In this document: one piece after another, positions 7,767 to 11,662 of the stretch
Layout: every line of letters begins with the position of its first letter
Numbering within the stretch: position 1 is the first letter of the stretch
Assembly: GCA_030248065.1 (NCBI GenBank)
Contig: JASAMV010008872.1
Location: 1 to 11,662, forward strand
Direction: 5' to 3'
Origin: Rhynchonema sp. JSB1_4
Lineage: Eukaryota; Nematoda; Chromadorea; Monhysterida; Xyalidae
DNA: 11,662 nt
Notes under the pieces: generated by a model
What the model was told of the DNA's origin: nothing
The model's database searches: none
The model's input: the letters and a program-made list of their open reading frames with translations, nothing else
Program-made: the position numbers and the translations under genes

Positions 7767-8466
7767 TGCGTGTCTGCGCAACTATCAATCAAACAACTGG
7801 AATCAAAATCAACGAAACGCAAATTTCCTGTCAACATCAAACTACAGAGGTACAACACACAGAGGCGCACCCAGTTTTGGAAGAGCCCGAGGTCGCGGGC
7901 ACACACAGCAAACTAGACAACGCGTTTATGCTATTGATACTTTGCCAAAAAAATTGGCACAAACACAGATGACGCTGAATTACAGGAATTGGAATCAGAA
8001 CTTGAACATACAGAACCAATACAACGGTCTGCAAAACCAGATTACCACTCGCAATCAAAAATGCCACAACATGCGAGTTGTATAACAATCATGATGTGCG
8101 TTTTGGCAATTTTTGCTCGACCCGCGTTTCATGCAAACAATAAAAAAACACAACCAAGGTTTGCAAACGAAACCCGTACACGGCGCAAAACTGCGCAAAC
8201 ATAAAATACCGGATCCTGACTTCACCAGACGTGACATGCGCTCAGGAGATTACGGTATATATGCAAACACACAGCCAGTAATTGTGATGTGTTACAAGCA
8301 CAAAAGCAACAAACGCGCGGTTCAAGCAACACTCTGTCAAGAAAATCGAAACAACAACAAGCACGGAAATATCCTTGTTCGGCCAGAGGCACGCACAAGT
8401 GCATACAAAAATGATTCCCATATCAGCATAGGAATGTCATCAGTGGATAAAACGCCATCAATGTGA
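7742..8466 (+). pseudogene. Broken counterpart of the 404-1051 frame (right copy)
   Basis: The frame opens at 7742 (overlapping the end of the knuckle frame), stops at 7970-7972 after an extra A in the run near 7951, and resumes in another frame at 7989-8204, which carries the same acidic block and the hydrophobic segment from 8061. A third frame covers 8113-8466. It retains ~30 nt absent from the left arm. The product is unknown; see the left copy. Confidence 0.35.
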
Positions 8467-8563
8467 AAAGGACCTTTAATGTGGTCAGGAGGGCAACTGC
8501 GAACGTTGACCAAAATAAACGTGGAGTAAACATATCTAAGCATGGGATATGGAAATTATATAG

Positions 8564-9486
8564 AAGTCATTTAATTGCTTGATGAGTAATCAGCTGATTT
8601 ATGAAACATTTGATCAAAACATGCTAAAATCAAGTTCCGGACATATCACGGACAGTGCATGCACATTTGACAATTCACATTGCGCCATTGAAAATGGATT
8701 TTTTGCTCTGGAATCCAAGTGACATTAAAATATATTGTCGGTATGAACCCACGTATACACTAATGAAAGCCTAAACGGCTACATTTTCGAATGAAATGAA
8801 ATTTCATGTGGTTAAGCCCCTCCATGTTGCATTGAAATTTATCGGGATGTCACGAAGAAAAGGTGTACAAAACCTAGAATTTAATTTGGCGCTACTTGTT
8901 GAAATCCGAAAATGAAATTTTTACAAAACAATTGATCAAAAAACAAAACATCGATTGTTTATTCCCAGATCTGGAAGAATCAGTGAAGCAGCAGTGATTT
9001 ATTTCTATGGACCAGCGGAATCCGGTACCATATGACCTTTCGGAACAAATCTCACTGCAAAGTGCAGGAAGCAAAAAAATCTGTCGACAGTTCCAAACAC
9101 AGAAGGTTTTTGAGTCTCGCGCGCACGGCCTATGCAGAAGCTTGTTTCAAATATATGGCCATACTCAAGATCCTACAAACATAGCTTGCTGTTAAGCCAA
9201 CCACTATTGTGAGACAAATGTCAAACAACCAAACAACCCATATCTCGTCACTAAAACTCACGGTCAAGCAATTGTTGTGCATAACTGTGAAGAAGTCACA
9301 TCATTTAGTTTTGTACCACAAAACTATAAACAGTGCAACGAGTGACAGGTTATTTGGACACAAACACAATGGAACTCAAAAACAAAGGACGTCCAACCTA
9401 CGCTATATAGCAAACTGACAGAAAGCGTGATCACGTCAGGTGGCATAGATTCATATTATGTTATGACCACCACTAAACAACATTAA
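8564..9486 (+). pseudogene. Cysteine-rich decayed coding region between gag and protease
   Basis: Open fragments on the plus strand: 8564-8722 (with DSACTFDNSHCAIENGF), 9007-9195 (beginning MDQRNPVPYDLSEQ), then in the same frame 9196-9486 interrupted only by TGA at 9343-9345, with several Cys residues in HNCEEV and QCNE and a SVITSGGIDSYYV stretch. The cysteine content and the hydrophobic segment upstream at 8061 suggest an extracellular or virion glycoprotein, but no family was recognised and the position between gag and pol is abnormal for an env gene. It may equally be C-terminal gag or a foreign insert. About 8723-9006 shows nothing identifiable. Confidence 0.3.
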
Positions 9487-9503
9487 AACCTGCACAATTG
9501 GAC

Positions 9504-9728
9504 ATGCCCGAAATTGCAACGAATCAGAAAACACAGAGCGCAATGTTTTCAGCACTGCTATTGCAGCTTGCTGTGGTCAACGAATCAGTATTGAACAGAT
9601 GGCAAGAAACAAAGTACCAAACAGGGGAACAGATGACCACGTCACCTGATGCAGCAACCAAATTTGTGGAAGCCATTGGGTTTGACGTAACCAAAGAACC
9701 AGAAAACGCAATTAGAACCATTTTATGA
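9504..9728 (+). CDS. Small open frame before the protease region, unknown
   Basis: 75 codons from the ATG at 9504 to the stop at 9726, beginning MPEIATNQKTQSAMFSALLL and containing a mildly hydrophobic first third. No family recognised. It overlaps the upstream edge of the protease remnant, which is read in another frame, and may be the tail of the Gag-Pol polyprotein upstream of protease. Confidence 0.25.
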   Translation: MPEIATNQKTQSAMFSALLLQLAVVNESVLNRWQETKYQTGEQMTTSPDAATKFVEAIGFDVTKEPENAIRTIL

Positions 9729-10156
9729 TAATGCAGCACGTCAAATTTTGTTCGATATTTTTGACGAAAATGGAAGGCGTTGCTCAATAATAAACCAAAA
9801 AACTCGAAAAGATGTCTCCAAGCACATACCGACAGTCTCACGCAGATATGCAATGTGTGACCATTGCGGCGAAGATTAGAATGTTGTTGGATCATTAACC
9901 ACCACAATCAAAATCGGACAAAAGAAACTCCTTCATAAATTCAATGTCGTCCATGATCTCGACGTAAATTGTGAAATTGAATTGGATTTAATCACTTATT
10001 TCAGCCCAGTGTACATTGACGCAGCAGCTGGGTTGCTTCAAAACAACCATCGGTGCACTCCCGAAGGCAACACAACCACAAGCAAAGCAAGTGTGCCATT
10101 TGGGAGACACGGATCGTCGAATCACAGCATAATCAGTAGTTTAAAAATGTCGTGAT
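9690..10156 (+). pseudogene. Retropepsin-type aspartic protease remnant
   Basis: One plus-strand frame, interrupted only by TAG at 9877-9879, runs to a TGA at 10154-10156. The first half has LFDIF...CSIINQ (about 9745-9795), in the place where retropepsins have L-D-T-G-A followed by S-x-I; only one Asp of the expected triad is kept. The second half has GSLTTTIKIG, then KFNVVHDLDVN and ELDLITYF (9886-10002), resembling the flap-to-C-terminal part (...F-x-V-V...ILG-x-D-x-L). The location between gag and RT supports the call. As read, it would be inactive. Confidence 0.45.
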
Positions 10157-10302
10157 CCGATCTGAAAGCATGAAGAGTATTGTGTGTTATTCAGAAAAAA
10201 AGATAAAAATATATGGCAGTTTTTATACCATAAACACGAAAAATTATCAAGGCTAGACATAACTGCGTACGGCGCATTATACCCAAATGAAACAGGAAAC
10301 AC

Positions 10303-11662
10303 AACGTACCTATATGGGTAGAAGATCCGACTAAACACCCAATAACAATATTCAAACACACACGAATGGGAGAAATTCACACAATAAATGTGAATGAAGA
10401 AACAAAAACACCGAACGCACAAGTCACTTCAAGTGAACGAGTTTTGTGCGCTGGCTTACCAACAAATGAGACTCAATCAAAGCCAGATAGGCATGCAAAA
10501 CTGGACCGTATCACTGATCTATGAAACGGCTAAAAATGGAACAAATAGACTTGTCAGCCGACCAAAAAGGCAAGTTAAAACAACTAATTACTTAGTATAA
10601 TGATATCTTTAACCACGGAGATCCACAACAAGTGTCAGTTACAGACAAACAGCGCGAAATAAACACAAAGGGTGCAAAACCAGTCAAAATACCACCATAC
10701 AGTCTCTCGCATGCTGAGCAAACTATAATGGAAAGCAAAATCAAACAATTATTGGAAAAGATGTTATAGAACCAAGCAAAACCAACCATGCAAGTGGAAC
10801 AGCCCAATTTTTGTTATCCTGAAAAGGTACACCAAAACAGACGGAACACAGGACTTAAACGATCCAAAACATTGGAGGCTGTTGACAGATATGCGTCACT
10901 GCAATCGTGTCACTGAATCAATTGATTATCCACTACCCAACATGATATCAATTTTGGAAAAACTAGGTACTGGAGCTACATATTTGTCATCCGCAGACCT
11001 ATCTGATGGCTATTATCACGTGAATGTAGCACCATCCAGTCGCCCAAAATTAGCGTTCACGGTGGGAAATCAAAAGTACCAGTACAAAAGGATGCCTCAG
11101 GGAGCGTCCTCAGCTGTAGCTGTATTTTCACAGCTCATGGCCAACGTCACGGCTAATCTCGAACACGTAGCCTACTATCTAGACGATATAATCATTTTTC
11201 ATGACCAGATTGATGGGCATTTGGATGCCATGAAACAACTTTTCGAACGCTTACGCGAAGCTAAACTCAAGCTGAAGCCGGAGAAAACACAATTGTTGAG
11301 AAAAGAAGGCCTCACGATATTGGGGCACACCGTGGATAAAAATGACATCAGGCTCGATGAATCAAAAGTCAGTACTATGAAAAATATGCCTGATCCAAAA
11401 TCACCCAAACAATTATCAATGATATTGGGAAGATATAATTGGTTCAGAAGACTGATACCAAACTATGCTGAATTGACAGCAATGCTCTATCAGCTAACAC
11501 ACAAAAACAATGCCAAAAACTTCAAATGGGAACCAAAACACAAACAACAACTGGAGAAATTGAAGGATTTACTGTGTAATCACATAACACTCAAGTTCCC
11601 GGATTACGGTATTGATGCACCCCCATTCTCGATTCACTGCGACGGCAGCAAACAAGCAATCG
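10303..11662 (+). pseudogene. Ty3/Gypsy reverse transcriptase with start of RNase H, frameshifted, partial
   Basis: Copies element RNA into DNA. A linker (VPIWVEDPTKHPITIFK, 10306-10356) precedes RT. The N-terminal RT part lies in one frame at 10539-10757 (NTKGAKPVKIPPYSLSH) with TAG at 10593-10595, a second frame to about 10795 (DVIEPS), and a third from 10796 to the window end. This last part has no stop: SPIFVI, WRLLTDMR, LSSADLSDGYYHV (first catalytic Asp), MPQGASS, YYLDDIII (about 11170-11193, the YLDD catalytic pair), LGHTVD, and the Gypsy connection region. FSIHCDGSK near the end matches the first catalytic Asp region of RNase H, and the window cuts there. Canonical catalytic residues of RT are intact; the frameshifts look like single-base losses. 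Confidence 0.88.

Larger units (their letters stand above)
5035..8817 (-). repeat. Right arm of a very long inverted repeat
   Basis: This is the better-preserved arm in its inner part and is the reverse complement of 1-3649. It holds the integrase remnant (plus strand), the polB remnant (minus strand), the 5' LTR and the gag region of a Gypsy element (plus strand). The Gypsy element runs on past 8817 into single-copy sequence, so this arm is probably the original copy and the left arm the derived one; that is an inference. The 8817 limit only reflects where the window starts on the left and need not be the true end of homology. Confidence 0.95.
6850..11662 (+). mobile_element. Ty3/Gypsy-type LTR retrotransposon, defective, truncated by the window end
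   Basis: The order is a 248-bp LTR (6850-7097), a short leader, a gag-like ATG at 7174, a CCHC zinc knuckle at 7704-7745, a poorly conserved region, an aspartic protease remnant (about 9690-10156) and reverse transcriptase (about 10303 to the end). Protease, then RT with YLDD, then RNase H, together with LTR ends TGTAAC...GTTACA, fits Ty3/Gypsy (Metaviridae); the sequence past the knuckle is too decayed to name a clade. Stops at 9343-9345, 9877-9879, 10522-10524 and 10593-10595 and frameshifts near 10757 and 10796 show it is not coding-competent as given. The integrase and 3' LTR would lie beyond the window. It inserted just upstream of a polB exon, in a polB intron. Confidence 0.85.

Noticed and set aside
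1..8817. The inverted repeat as terminal inverted repeats of one intact Polinton
   Set aside because: The arms contain polB, integrase and half a Gypsy element, and the spacer is only 1.4 kb; capsid, ATPase and protease genes are absent.
9524..9907. 127-codon minus-strand frame
   Set aside because: Antisense to the protease region; the plus strand has the better family resemblance.
10141..10422. 93-codon minus-strand frame rich in Phe, Tyr and Cys
   Set aside because: Composition is that expected from the complement of A-rich pol sequence, and the plus strand carries the Gypsy linker here.
1..11662. CRISPR arrays, bacterial operons, rRNA or tRNA genes
   Set aside because: No short regularly spaced repeats, no ribosome-binding-site pattern and no cloverleaf sequence seen; spliced genes and retroelements indicate an animal genome.

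Overview
The window looks like nuclear DNA of an invertebrate animal (species not identifiable). It is a nest of mobile-element remains with no bacterial gene organisation. The coding remnants are spliced, with GT-AG introns of only 53-57 nt. The recognisable genes are those of animal Polinton/Maverick (adintovirus-like) DNA transposons and of a Ty3/Gypsy LTR retrotransposon. No host gene was recognised.

The dominant structure is a very long imperfect inverted repeat. The left arm (1-3649) is the reverse complement of the right arm (5035-8817), around a 1.4-kb unpaired spacer (3650-5034). Base 1 pairs with base 8817, so the left arm may continue outside the window. Each arm holds, from centre outward, a retroviral-type integrase remnant, a protein-primed-type family B DNA polymerase (polB) remnant in convergent orientation, a 248-bp LTR, and the 5' portion (gag and following sequence) of a Gypsy element. 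The spacer holds two closely packed minus-strand Polinton-linked genes present once only: a small adenovirus pX-like basic/hydrophobic protein (4516-4968) and an uncharacterised conserved protein (3921-4513, one frameshift).

To the right of the palindrome (8818-11662) the right-hand Gypsy copy continues: a poorly conserved region with cysteine-rich fragments, a decayed aspartic protease, then reverse transcriptase with an intact YLDD box and the first residues of RNase H, cut by the window end.

Inferred history: a Polinton-like element lost an internal part of polB (including palm motif A). A Gypsy element then inserted in or beside a short polB intron. The joined polB/Gypsy segment with the integrase was later duplicated in inverted orientation, and both arms then acquired separate lesions. 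Nothing here appears able to move by itself: polB, integrase and the Gypsy pol are all broken. The inner ~640 nt of the left arm are riddled with short deletions compared with the right arm, whereas the outer 3 kb are nearly identical. That contrast needs an assembly check before any biological reading.
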